64,000 nt of DNA from Gracilariopsis chorda (lineage: Eukaryota > Rhodophyta > Florideophyceae > Gracilariales > Gracilariaceae), in contig NBIV01000198.1 in NCBI GenBank assembly GCA_003194525.1, positions 1 through 64,000 of the forward strand, read 5' to 3'. A program made the position numbers and the translations under genes. Position 1 is the stretch's first letter, and each line of letters starts with the position of its first letter. The notes under the pieces are model-generated. The model did not search any database. It had not been told where the DNA came from and saw nothing but the letters and a program-made list of their open reading frames with translations. This document shows positions 41,880-50,840 of this stretch, piece by piece.

Positions 41880-42989
41880 ATGGAAGAAGTAATTAGGATT
41901 GCGAGACGGGACTGCAATGGACGTGAGCGGTACATGCTGGAGCATTTGTGTGGCGACCATCGTCTGGTCAGAAGAGAAGAAATGAAGAAAATTGCAGGGA
42001 GTGCCATAACCCAGTGGTGCTTCGAGCGGCCAGGAAAATACTTGCACCATGATCTTGCATTCCGCATGGGGTTGTATGAACAGGAGAAGAGTGCAGAAGA
42101 GTGGGGTGTGGACACGGTTATGTTCATCCCGCACAGTACGGTGCTGCGAACTTCAGTAGGTGTACAGCGAGTAGTTGGTCCCCGGTACTATGGTAGAAAT
42201 CATGATGAACCGCGTTATGGTTGGCATGAAGTGAACTTGTATACCCTTAGTGGAGTTGGACTGGTGAATGTATTGGCACATCAGGGTATTTGGAATGGGG
42301 GCATACCCTTCAGTACTGAGCACGATTACTTGACGGACTCCACCACAATACATCCCACCAATTGTGTGGATGCAGTTGAATGCCTTGACTACTACTGCGT
42401 CCGTAATCCGTTTGTGCCGATTCGGGTCTCTAGTTGCGGAGCGCGACCTGTGACTGAAGAATCAAAAAGGTTCGCACTTAAGGAGGAGCGTATGGAGATT
42501 TGCCGAACAAGGGAACTATGCTTGCAGGCATCATTGGTTAATGGAATTGCGAGGGCAATCGGTCACGAATACGCTCGGGAAGTGATGCTCAACGGAACGA
42601 TCCCGGTCATGATCTCATTTACCAGTGCAAGTAAATGGATCAACAACAACGCGAAAAGGGTGGCGCTGAACAGGGTATGCATCAGCAAGGAGCGGTCGGT
42701 AGACAGAATTGGTTGGTTGTTAGGACAAACCGACGGGGTCTTCCTTGTTCGACTGCGAGGAAGGAATGTGGATCACGTTGTCTGTGTTGACGCGAAGTTG
42801 AGACAGATCTTGGATGCTGTCGAACAATATCCGCTTCAGCTGAGCGAAGAATCGTTGAGGTGTTGTTTGGGAGATACCAATAATTTCGAGAAAGTACTCG
42901 AGATACGCATGATAGTGGAGCGAATGGTCTCGCACCGGAAGAGTAGAAATGGTTCGTCGAAGCGAATGCGAAAGAGAGCTAGGAGCTAG
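41880..42989 (+). CDS. C2 convergent accessory protein, unknown, possible Cys-His-Asp enzyme
   Basis: A 369-residue open frame from ATG 41880, opposite to pol. It stops 25 bp before the pol-side stop, tail to tail. No transposon domain is recognised. Counting from the GTG four codons upstream, CLQASLVNGIA (C218) and DHVVCVDAKLRQILD (H303, D308) give a Cys, then His-x4-Asp pattern seen in papain-fold peptidases. This is resemblance only. The C-terminus KSRNGSSKRMRKRARS is basic and could be a nuclear signal. The frame is free of stops in an element with identical LTRs. Possible roles are silencing countermeasure or processing factor, but nothing in the sequence decides. It might also be a captured host gene. 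Confidence 0.8.
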   Translation: MEEVIRIARRDCNGRERYMLEHLCGDHRLVRREEMKKIAGSAITQWCFERPGKYLHHDLAFRMGLYEQEKSAEEWGVDTVMFIPHSTVLRTSVGVQRVVGPRYYGRNHDEPRYGWHEVNLYTLSGVGLVNVLAHQGIWNGGIPFSTEHDYLTDSTTIHPTNCVDAVECLDYYCVRNPFVPIRVSSCGARPVTEESKRFALKEERMEICRTRELCLQASLVNGIARAIGHEYAREVMLNGTIPVMISFTSASKWINNNAKRVALNRVCISKERSVDRIGWLLGQTDGVFLVRLRGRNVDHVVCVDAKLRQILDAVEQYPLQLSEESLRCCLGDTNNFEKVLEIRMIVERMVSHRKSRNGSSKRMRKRARS

Positions 42990-43014
42990 CGATAGAACGT
43001 AGAAGAAAGACAAC

Positions 43015-43397
43015 CTAGGAAGCGTTGAGAAACTTTTGCAATGATTCCGGAATGAGTCCCTCCGTCATCGATTGGTTCAAGTACTTGAAGGCGTGAGGGT
43101 TGATCTTTGTCAATGCGTCAGCTAGGTTCAAGGGTCCCGGTATCCAAATCAACTTGTTGATCTCGTTCGATTCAAAAGAATCACGTAGTCGAGCGACCGT
43201 GGGTCTCAATCGAAAGTCCTTTTGCTCGTGGAGAGTCGAAATGGTGGTGAAAAGACCATTTGAGTCGACCAGGAGTGTCAGACGAGGGCGTGGTCGATTC
43301 CCATTCATTGACATAATGTAGGCAAGGGTTTCAGACATGTGGATTGCTCGATCAGCTGTGTACGCAGCTGCCAGGACTTCTGCGCCAGCCGATGAGA
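43015..43397 (-). pseudogene. C2 pol C-terminus (RNase H end), out of frame with the rest of pol
   Basis: In a frame shifted -1 from the main pol frame, homology continues from SAGAEVLAAAY through RAIHMSETLAYIM, LLVDSNGLFTTI and NLADALTKINP, the usual copia RNase H end, to a stop at 43015-43017. The shift lies near 43395 at the AAAACCGTGTTTC stretch. Either this copy is defective or a frameshift is used. Confidence 0.75.
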
Positions 43398-46300
43398 ATG
43401 AAACACGGTTTTGCTTTGAAGTGGTTCTTGCGGAGATTTGAAGTAAAGGTGAGGTTTCAGGGAACGAATGTGTGTCAGGGCAGCGTTAAGTTGACGAATG
43501 TTTGACACTTTGAGTTTCGACACATATTGCTGCATCTTGCTAGCGACAAGAGAAGCTTGCGGGAGTATGCCATGTCCCAGGAAATTCAGTTTGCCAGTTA
43601 GTCTCTGATATTCCCCGATTTCCTGTAGCGTGCAAGGTTCATCGTTTTGTTTCTTGCGCGAAGGGGTGAGATCAATACGGGTAATTGAGCTCAGGAATTC
43701 ATCCATGTTGATGGATACGGAGAAGTCTGGGTGTTGTCGAATGAAAAGACGATTGAACACGATGTCTGACTCAGAGCTGAATCTTCCAACATCAAACTTC
43801 GCAGATATGGACTTCTGGAATTGTTGGATAGCTTCAGGCTCTCCAGCGAAGATCATGTCGTCGACAACTTTGGCAAGGATAAGCGTGAGCTTACTTCTCT
43901 TCCACAGAAGAAAGAACTGAGGAACACCAGGAAGATCGACGAATCCCTGCTCAAAGAGCCAGTTCTCAACACAGAGTTGCCAAAGCCGGCCTGACTCTAC
44001 GAGGCCGTAGGCTGGGGCTAGGAGTTTCCATACCTCATCGACAAATTTCGTCCATCCTCGTGGAGGTTTCATGTAAATGTCCCTATTCAGTTTTCCAGCT
44101 TGAAGATATGCGGATTTTACATCAAGGGAGGCGAGAGTGAAATGAAACACTGTCGCAAGAGATAGAAGCAATCTAAGAGTAGGAAACTGGGCCGTTGAGG
44201 AATCAGAGCGCAAATCGTGCTTCTGCTTGTCTTTGTTACCATGAGGAACAAGACGACACTTCAGTTTCAACTGGTTGCTTTCCCCATCGTGCTTGATTAC
44301 GAAGAAGTGATGTGACGAAATCAAGTTGGCATTACGAGGAAGAGAGCGTATGGAAACAGGTACATAGGCCTTCCGTTCGGCATATGACTTCTTTTCCTTT
44401 TCAATAGCCTCATCTAGCAACCAACGTGGGGCACATTGAAGTTTATGCTCCGACAAAGGTTCGTTGCCGAGACATTGATAGAGGTTTCGGAGTATTGTCT
44501 GCTTTGCGGAGGTCAAGGTCGTGGATTTAGGCACGGTGCTCTTGACTGAGGCGTACTGACCAATATCCTTTGACGGGTGGTTGACTGGTGTGACCAGTGC
44601 GCTTTGAGCAAGGTAAGCAACGCTAGAGGGATGATCATTCCAATCGGCATAGTCGGATTGGTTGAAGTCAGTGTCGAATGGAAAAAGAGTTGGTAGGTCA
44701 TCTGACACTGTCACTAACTCGTTGTTTTGTGTGTTGTCAACGGGTGGTGAAATTGGACTTTCCGAGGTTGGATTTGTGGCCCGGTCAAGGACAAGTTCAT
44801 TCCATCCAAGTTCTATTTCTTCCACTTCGCGAAGTAGGTTAGACTTGGGTTGGAGGCGTAAGTCTTCATACGCTACCGTATGGCTGTATCCTTTGAGATT
44901 CTTTGTCGAGGATACGATTACATAGTGTTCACTCACTTCCTTGACGAATCCGGAATACCATTTTCCTCGTTTGGTTCCCTTTTTGAAGAAGTACACAGGG
45001 GTGCTAGGTTTAAGGAGAGTTCGGTGGAGGCAGTTCACATTCCTCGAACGAATGAAGCGATGGAGAGCATGGCGAGCAGTTTTCTCGTAATATGCGGAGA
45101 GAAGCTGCTTGCTGACGGGGGTCTGATCGAGTCCTGACAATGCGGGACGGTATCCACGCGCAAGTTCAAAACTTGACATGAATCTTGAGCCTGTGAGACT
45201 GTTCTTAAGAAAGACCGCTCGAGCGACAATCTCTTGATCAGAGTGAACTGGAAGTCCGTTAGCGGCAGCGAAGCCTCTTTCCTCAATGAGCTTTTGGGCA
45301 AAATATCGAATAGCTTCATGAGATGATTCTGCAATGCCTAACTTGTTGTGGCGTCGTGCAGGCCGAGGTTTGTATTGGATGTTGTGTGAGGCGCACATGG
45401 TTAAGAAGTCGCCCTTGAAGAACTCAGGGTCCGCTGATAGTTCAACGGGTGGTCCGTTGATGCTAATCCAGTGGGTATTGAGACACTTCGACGCTTCTTT
45501 CATTGTGCGTGAGAAACACAGGGCCGCTGCAGAAAAACCCGTTGCAGCGTCCTTCATGTGTAAAATTGGAAGGTTTCCAAGTTCCGCGATGAACATGAAA
45601 TCCAACTGCACATGTTCGTTGAACTCTTTCAACAACCGAGAAAACGAAACCTTGCGAGATGCAAGTGGCCTTCCTGTTGAGGCACAGGTCTTGCAAGATG
45701 AGTACGCCTCACTTAGCAGTGACTCTAAGGTTCTGGTTAGTACTCCTGCACGGCTACAAATCCTTTTCATGTCCCTTGGATTGAAGTGTGTGTAGAGGTG
45801 GAAACGCTTCGCGAATCGTTCCTCATTTTCGATTAGTTTCTTGGCAGAGCGTCCTTTCCTGGGTTGAGCCAACATCGATCTTACGGAAGTTGTGCATGAA
45901 GGAACGAGCAGGATATGAATTCTTTTATTCGAGTCACTTCCTGTGTGGTAAGTTGGTATAACAACCGGGACAGAGTTCGAGACAGTTCCTGTTGGGGCTT
46001 TGATCTGGCTTTGTTCGCCGAGAATGTCGCATTGTGAAAGAACGTCAAGTCCAATGAGCAAAGGGCAGGTTCCTTCAACGACGTAGAAATGGATGGAAAA
46101 CGAATTTTCTCTCTCATCACTGCTGTGGAGAGTCCATTTGGCGAACGTTGGTTTGGCATCTACACAGTCTTTGCCAAAACCATGGAGGAAAGGCGAGCAG
46201 TCAAGATCTTCCAGAACTATTTCTATCCCCATTGACGTGCAAAGTTGGGCAATAGAGTCGAGTCCACCAACACTTTTTGGACAACCAGGGTCGATAATGG

Positions 46301-46400
46301 GGTTCGGATCAGTTGAAAAGCTTATGATGTCCGAATTGGCTCCTTCCCCCGCAGTTAAAGATGACTGCGTTGAGAGGGGTTGGAGCCCTGACGAAAAGAC
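43305..46400 (-). CDS. C2 pol: protease, integrase, reverse transcriptase, start of RNase H
   Basis: A long open frame that overlaps the end of gag in the -1 phase (first in-frame ATG at 46232 is internal). The protease site reads PIIDPGCPKSVGG near 46300, with D-P-G-C in place of D-S/T-G-A, followed by LLIGLDVLSQ. The integrase region is diverged: a CKTC pair, QLDFMFI with the first Asp, SADPEFF with the second and GIAESSHEAI with the Glu. The RT has SLDVKSAYLQAGKL and the palm VVDD. RNase H is cut at 43305 by the frameshift. The order confirms the copia superfamily. Red algae and diatoms have copia lineages with such divergent proteases, as far as I recall. Confidence 0.88.
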   Translation of the reverse strand, partial: VFSSGLQPLSTQSSLTAGEGANSDIISFSTDPNPIIDPGCPKSVGGLDSIAQLCTSMGIEIVLEDLDCSPFLHGFGKDCVDAKPTFAKWTLHSSDERENSFSIHFYVVEGTCPLLIGLDVLSQCDILGEQSQIKAPTGTVSNSVPVVIPTYHTGSDSNKRIHILLVPSCTTSVRSMLAQPRKGRSAKKLIENEERFAKRFHLYTHFNPRDMKRICSRAGVLTRTLESLLSEAYSSCKTCASTGRPLASRKVSFSRLLKEFNEHVQLDFMFIAELGNLPILHMKDAATGFSAAALCFSRTMKEASKCLNTHWISINGPPVELSADPEFFKGDFLTMCASHNIQYKPRPARRHNKLGIAESSHEAIRYFAQKLIEERGFAAANGLPVHSDQEIVARAVFLKNSLTGSRFMSSFELARGYRPALSGLDQTPVSKQLLSAYYEKTARHALHRFIRSRNVNCLHRTLLKPSTPVYFFKKGTKRGKWYSGFVKEVSEHYVIVSSTKNLKGYSHTVAYEDLRLQPKSNLLREVEEIELGWNELVLDRATNPTSESPISPPVDNTQNNELVTVSDDLPTLFPFDTDFNQSDYADWNDHPSSVAYLAQSALVTPVNHPSKDIGQYASVKSTVPKSTTLTSAKQTILRNLYQCLGNEPLSEHKLQCAPRWLLDEAIEKEKKSYAERKAYVPVSIRSLPRNANLISSHHFFVIKHDGESNQLKLKCRLVPHGNKDKQKHDLRSDSSTAQFPTLRLLLSLATVFHFTLASLDVKSAYLQAGKLNRDIYMKPPRGWTKFVDEVWKLLAPAYGLVESGRLWQLCVENWLFEQGFVDLPGVPQFFLLWKRSKLTLILAKVVDDMIFAGEPEAIQQFQKSISAKFDVGRFSSESDIVFNRLFIRQHPDFSVSINMDEFLSSITRIDLTPSRKKQNDEPCTLQEIGEYQRLTGKLNFLGHGILPQASLVASKMQQYVSKLKVSNIRQLNAALTHIRSLKPHLYFKSPQEPLQSKTVFHSHRLAQKSWQLRTQLIEQSTCLKPLPTLCQ

Positions 46401-47680
46401 TTGTCGTTGGTGTCAGGTGGCTTTTGATGAGCGTATTTTTCCTTTCGAAGACGTTTGGTCTGGAAACTCGGTTCTTTGCATTGCGAGTCGCCTCTGATGT
46501 GGTCCCTCTTCCCACAATCGTAGCAGTACGTATCCTTGATGTCCGTTCTGCGCTTCTTGTTCGAACCTTGTTTACCTTTCGACAAGCGATTACGAGAACT
46601 GAGATCGGATGGTCTGCGAGACGAGGCTGAACCAGGGTTATCGGAATGCTTTTGGAAGGCAGCGAGAGCTCTTTGGATACGGTTCTCAACCAGGTTGTCG
46701 ACGCGCTGAGTAGCAATGTTCTCGATGTCGTTCTTGGTGTACTGCTTTTCCATCTTCTTCGAAGTGAAAGCAAGGTTTCGTATCACCGTGACTGCGTCAT
46801 CGAGATTCAAGCGACGTCGAGGAGTTGTCGAGAACATATCGTCGTTAGTATGCGTTTCGTTGCTTCCAGTTTTAAGATGATCGATCTGCTCCCTGTTCGA
46901 GTCCAGGAGTTGACTAACACCTTGTACCATGTCAGTAGCTTTGCTACGAACGGTATTAGCGTTGTCGGTAGGTTGTGGTACTGTTTCGTCATTTTCCACA
47001 AGATCGGATAACCTATCGAACATTTGGAGCAGAGCCTGATGCGTTGAGGAGTTGATCGACATTTTAAGATCAGCGTCCACCTTTTTGCGAGATTCAGCTA
47101 AAGCAACCAACTGAAGAATCGCATTCGTCAATGTTTCTTCACTCAGCATGGCATTATTGAGGAGTGTAATGGCCAATACTTCGCTAACCTGTGACGAAGT
47201 CGAGACACCCACATGCATCAAATGATCGGCAGCAAGACTTCGGAAACGAGCGACGAAAGCCTTCAAATCTTCACTACGGCGACGCTTGCACTGCATGACC
47301 TGTGTAAAAGAGGTGATGAGGCGAGTGACTACTGCAATAGGAGGGTCGACAGCAATCAGCTGAACGATTTCCTTGACAGCCTGAAGTTGATCATCTTGTT
47401 TGTAATCGATGAGCTTACTTCTTTGTGCTTCGTCAACAACACGTTTCTGCTCTCTGGACAAACCGCGGTCGTATAGTTGGCGACCAATTGTAGCGTACAC
47501 GGTTTTGTAAATTTTGTCCTCTCCAAGGTTTGCAGCTGCCTGAATAGTTTCGACCCATCGCGTAACATCCTTCCTGTACTCTTGGAAGTCGCCTTGCGGG
47601 TCAAACATTGGCGGGTCGCTGGGAGCGAGCGACTTTGGGAGTGTTGGAGCTGGGCCCATAACTGGGGTAGAGTTGGACAT
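46355..47680 (-). CDS. C2 gag, starting inside the 5' LTR
   Basis: The first ATG is at 47680, 18 bp inside the LTR edge (47663), and the frame reads MSNSTPVMGPAP across the LTR end with no stop. 441 residues. The middle is helical and charged, and residues about 350-420 are Arg/Lys-rich. Near the C-terminus is a Cys/His cluster CYDCGKRDHIRGDSQC, a knuckle with wider than usual final spacing. Gag starting in the LTR is known from yeast Ty1. It ends at 46355 overlapping pol. Confidence 0.85.
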   Translation of the reverse strand: MSNSTPVMGPAPTLPKSLAPSDPPMFDPQGDFQEYRKDVTRWVETIQAAANLGEDKIYKTVYATIGRQLYDRGLSREQKRVVDEAQRSKLIDYKQDDQLQAVKEIVQLIAVDPPIAVVTRLITSFTQVMQCKRRRSEDLKAFVARFRSLAADHLMHVGVSTSSQVSEVLAITLLNNAMLSEETLTNAILQLVALAESRKKVDADLKMSINSSTHQALLQMFDRLSDLVENDETVPQPTDNANTVRSKATDMVQGVSQLLDSNREQIDHLKTGSNETHTNDDMFSTTPRRRLNLDDAVTVIRNLAFTSKKMEKQYTKNDIENIATQRVDNLVENRIQRALAAFQKHSDNPGSASSRRPSDLSSRNRLSKGKQGSNKKRRTDIKDTYCYDCGKRDHIRGDSQCKEPSFQTKRLRKEKYAHQKPPDTNDKSFRQGSNPSQRSHL

Positions 47681-47928
47681 GGTCGCGCTCGAGGACTTCT
47701 TCGTCAGCGCACAGAAAGGGGAACGAGGAGCGATTGAATCTCTTCTTGGGCTTCTTGCCTTCGCTTCCCCGGGCCGGTTGGTCCGGCCCAATTTATTGAG
47801 TAGTCCAAGCCAAAAATGCTCCGAGTATCCTCCTCAGCAGCGCGAGCAGCGCCCGAGCTCACTGAACTACATCTGGGTAGTGATAGTGATCTTAGTGATA
47901 GGACTGTCTAGTAGGACAGGCTGTTACA
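47663..47928 (-). repeat. C2 5' LTR
   Basis: 266 bp, matching 41051-41316. Minus-strand termini are TGTAACAG and TACCCCA. Confidence 0.96.
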
Positions 47929-47933
47929 GTGGT
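47929..47933. repeat. C2 target site duplication, right copy
   Basis: GTGGT, identical to 41046-41050. Confidence 0.95.
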
Positions 47934-48200
47934 ATAGTCTGAGTTGGCACAAGACCTTGCCGGGAGTCTTCCTCTTGAGTCTCCTGTGGGTAGGCTTTAC
48001 TTAAGTAGGGATACTAGGCGACCTATCGGCTATTGGGATCGACTAAACATGTACTCTAAACTCCCACGACGCTTGTCAGTTGTACGTCATCGGCTTGCGT
48101 CGTGTGCTTCTTGTACGTGTTGTCACAACTGTACCAAGGTACCACAGGTAGATATACTGCGTGACGGAAACGAAGGGAAAGCATATATATATTATATATA
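47934..48200 (+). repeat. Dispersed repeat, right half of the C2 target
   Basis: Shared words in the same order with 53460-53610 (GGTTTACTTAA-TAGGGAT, CGCGACCT or GGCGACCT, CTTGTACGTGTT-TCACAAC). Together with 40860-41045 it forms one repeat copy split by C2. It may be an old coding remnant. Confidence 0.6.
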
Positions 48201-48939
48201 GTGAGACATATATGATTGAGATCTGTCCCACACTTCAGTTTGCTGCGTGCGCTCGTTCAACGTGCCCTGGCGTCAGCTCTCGTCGTTGAAGTCTCAAACT
48301 CACAGATCCCATAGTATCCTAATACCTTCGTACCTGCGTAGCTCCAGAAGCAACTTCCGTCCACTTTTCTGGAGCTTGGCATGGAGGTGGCAAGGCGAAC
48401 GCATCCACATGCACATCACGGGCACGATGACGATGGTTGTTGCGCCGCACAACCGGATCGCTGAATCGTTGAATCCATGAACACGGGAGCAAAGCTTCAC
48501 ACAAGCATGAGCCGGGGGCGGCGAAGGAGAAAGCTGTCCGCAATTTGCACCAATTGATTGCTGTTGACCACTTTTCTGCGAATACTGTCTGCTGGACGAA
48601 GACCATGTCTGAAGTGTGCGCCGGATATGTGACGTGGCACGAGCGTGTCACGGAACGAGAGAAGTGCCCTACTGGTAAGCTCACTTATGGCACTGGCGAT
48701 TCAGAGTGTTTCACGCTGGGATCTGCTAGTGCGGCTGTGAGCTTCAACGATCTACTCGAATTGAGCGCCAGAATGGAGCTGGAGGATGCGTCCGAATGAT
48801 GGCGAATATATAACTTGGCATACTACTGCTACTATGGTTAGACAGGAAAAGGGTAGCTGAAGCGACCATCGCCAATAGTTGCAGTGATTGCTAGCGCCTG
48901 CCTTTCTCGGCCTCGCCATACAAGAGAATATCGAGAATC
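48201..48939 (+). other. Gene-poor stretch with one short frame
   Basis: An ATG-started frame of 64 codons lies at 48605-48799 (MSEVCAGYVTWHERV...). I do not recognise it. It could belong to the decayed gene whose end lies at 48940-49230. Confidence 0.3.
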
Positions 48940-49230
48940 ATGGAATACCATGTAGTCGGTTTGCAAGGTGATGAAATCCAGAACACTTTGGAGTGTCCTG
49001 GAGCTGTATGGGATTCAATCGTGAGCTATCCATGTGGAAATCTAGACCTCTTCAATTACCCTAGAGCTCTAAGAGATCTTGCACCAACCGATGAATTCCG
49101 GCTGGCCTTGCCAGATCATGTGGACCTTGCTTCACTTGATCTTTACAGGGACCGCGAACGTGACGTGCGAAACTACAATGATTCCCGTCGGGCTTTGCGT
49201 ATGGAGCCGTTTCAAATATTCGTGATCTGA
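48940..49230 (+). pseudogene. C-terminal fragment of an animal-type haem peroxidase-like protein
   Basis: A 96-codon frame from ATG 48940. Residues about 60-92 read LPDHVDLASLDLYRDRERD then YNDSRRALRM, which resembles the conserved DLAALxIxRxRDxGxxxYNxxRxxLGL block near the end of animal-type haem peroxidases. The rest of the enzyme (haem-binding His, catalytic site) is not found upstream, so this is a fragment at best. It lies just beyond the 3' end of the minus-strand membrane protein gene. Confidence 0.5.
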
Positions 49231-49336
49231 CTGGGTCCAGCAATAGATACAGTGATGCTTTGACTTTGAATTCAAAACACGTACTGTAAAAAGATACCTG
49301 TGTTGGGTTCCTTCTCCGCGTTCTTTCGCGCGCTTC

Positions 49337-50840
49337 TCAACATCGACCCTCGTCATCCAAACCGCCATGATCCGTGACGTACCCTTGGCAATCCTCGCTT
49401 GCATCGGGCTGCACTGCATCGTACATGAACCGTTCTTTTCCGTCACAGATGTACCTCTTCAACCGTAAGGAAATTGGCCCATTCTTCTTAGAAGACAAAT
49501 CCCACCATGTTCTGCTCTGCGTCATCGCCCAGATATGAGACAGCCCTTCCACTGTGTTCGCTCTTTGCATATCATCCCATTTGTACCGCGAAATAACTGC
49601 CAACGTCAACCCGAGTACAAGCACCACGATCACCTCCATTGCACCAACGACAATTACGACCACATCCAGCTCCACAGAACGGGTTTTCTCGTCTCCTGGG
49701 ACTTCCACCGTTACGTTACTGGCCCTCGAGTACAGAATTGCCCGTATCATTAGCAAGAACTGGAATCTGGTTGTGGGTGGAAAGCGAAATTGATGTCGAC
49801 TAAGATGTCCGGCGTTAATTATGATCTCATTCTTGTACTCCAGACTTCCGATAAACTCGAATGTCGTTGAAACTATGGATTGCTTCGAAACGAGATTTCC
49901 GCCTTGCTCCAAGATCCTGGTATTGCTTTCGTTGGCCAAATCTTGTACAGAAGTGAAATAGAAATCCACAAAGTTTCCTGTAACATTCTGACAAACAAAT
50001 GAATCCAACACATATTCGTATATCCGATCCTCCCGGTCAAAAGCGTGCCCCTCCGCTACTGGTGCACGCCAAAAAAAGCATTGAAAGTCTTTCGTATCCA
50101 ATACTGTGACGTTCTTCACTTGAAGATATTGCCGGTTTGGGTCGTCATCTTCTACACTAGGCCATGGTGAAAATCTCTTAAAGGGGCCTTCGTCTCTCCA
50201 CACCTCCAGCGTGAGATTTGGTTGATAGACGAAAGTTTTTTCTTTAGATTGGTCATTCACAACAACTGAGGATTCGACAAAATGAGGAGTTTTTTCCACC
50301 GTTCGATAGACGGCCTGTTCAGTCCCTTTCACGCAATGAATTAGATCTCGGTCTTTCCCGACAAGTGTGACATTTGCTATCTTTGCGATGACCCATCCGT
50401 CGTCATCTCTTGCAGCACATCGATGGAACACCTCCTCTGGTAGCAACACAACATTGCGAGGATCTCGCTGTTCAGACCATAATGGGTGTACGTCATGGTA
50501 ATTCGGTTGCGAGACATATGCGTTCCGTATGAGTTTCTTAACGGGGATCGGATTGGAGTGCGATATGAAGCGGGTCTCAAGGTAAACTGGAATGACAATG
50601 CACGCGATTCGAATGAGAAAAAGCAGTAAATGAGATGGCTGACGATGGAAGAGGCCTTCATTCCAAAGAGGATAGGGGATGCTTCGGACCCGAATTGACT
50701 TTCCCATGACAGCTCGTCTGAAGACGAAAAATGAGGCGAGTGCGGACGTAGCATACATCAACACGGGAAAGACGAGTAGCTCAGAGATTAGGAAAAAAAA
50801 ACGCAGCAACCACACCTGCGCCGAATGGAATCGTGAGCAT
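49337..50840 (-). CDS. Membrane protein, three predicted TM segments, paralogue M1
   Basis: The open frame of 492 codons begins at a GTG at 50815. However, an ATG at 50840 followed by LTIPFGAGVVAAFFF matches the start of the paralogue (VVVPFSSGVVSALLF). The two frames are separated by the nine-base A run at 50793-50801, where eight bases would join them. Hydrophobic segments: near the N-terminus, at RIACIVIPVYLET, and at DVVVIVVGAMEVIVVLVLGLT near residue 400. The large middle part has several N-x-S/T sites and Cys, as for an outer domain. Family signatures shared with M2: PLWNEGL, ILYSRASNVTV, NTVEGLSHIWA. The function is unknown. Confidence 0.8.

Larger units (their letters stand above)
41051..47928 (-). 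mobile_element. Complete Ty1/copia retrotransposon C2 carrying an extra convergent gene
   Basis: The 6,878-bp element has 266-bp LTRs that I read as identical (TGTAACAGCC...CTACCCCA on the minus strand) and a GTGGT duplication. Gag and pol run on the minus strand. Between the pol stop and the 3' LTR lies about 1.7 kb holding a plus-strand gene. Because LTRs and target duplication enclose everything, that gene is part of the mobile unit. The element is distant from C1 (different gag, protease motif and pol sequence). Confidence 0.95.

Noticed and set aside
49535-49793. Plus-strand frames opposite the membrane protein M1
   Set aside because: Antisense shadows without motifs; the sense protein has a paralogue.
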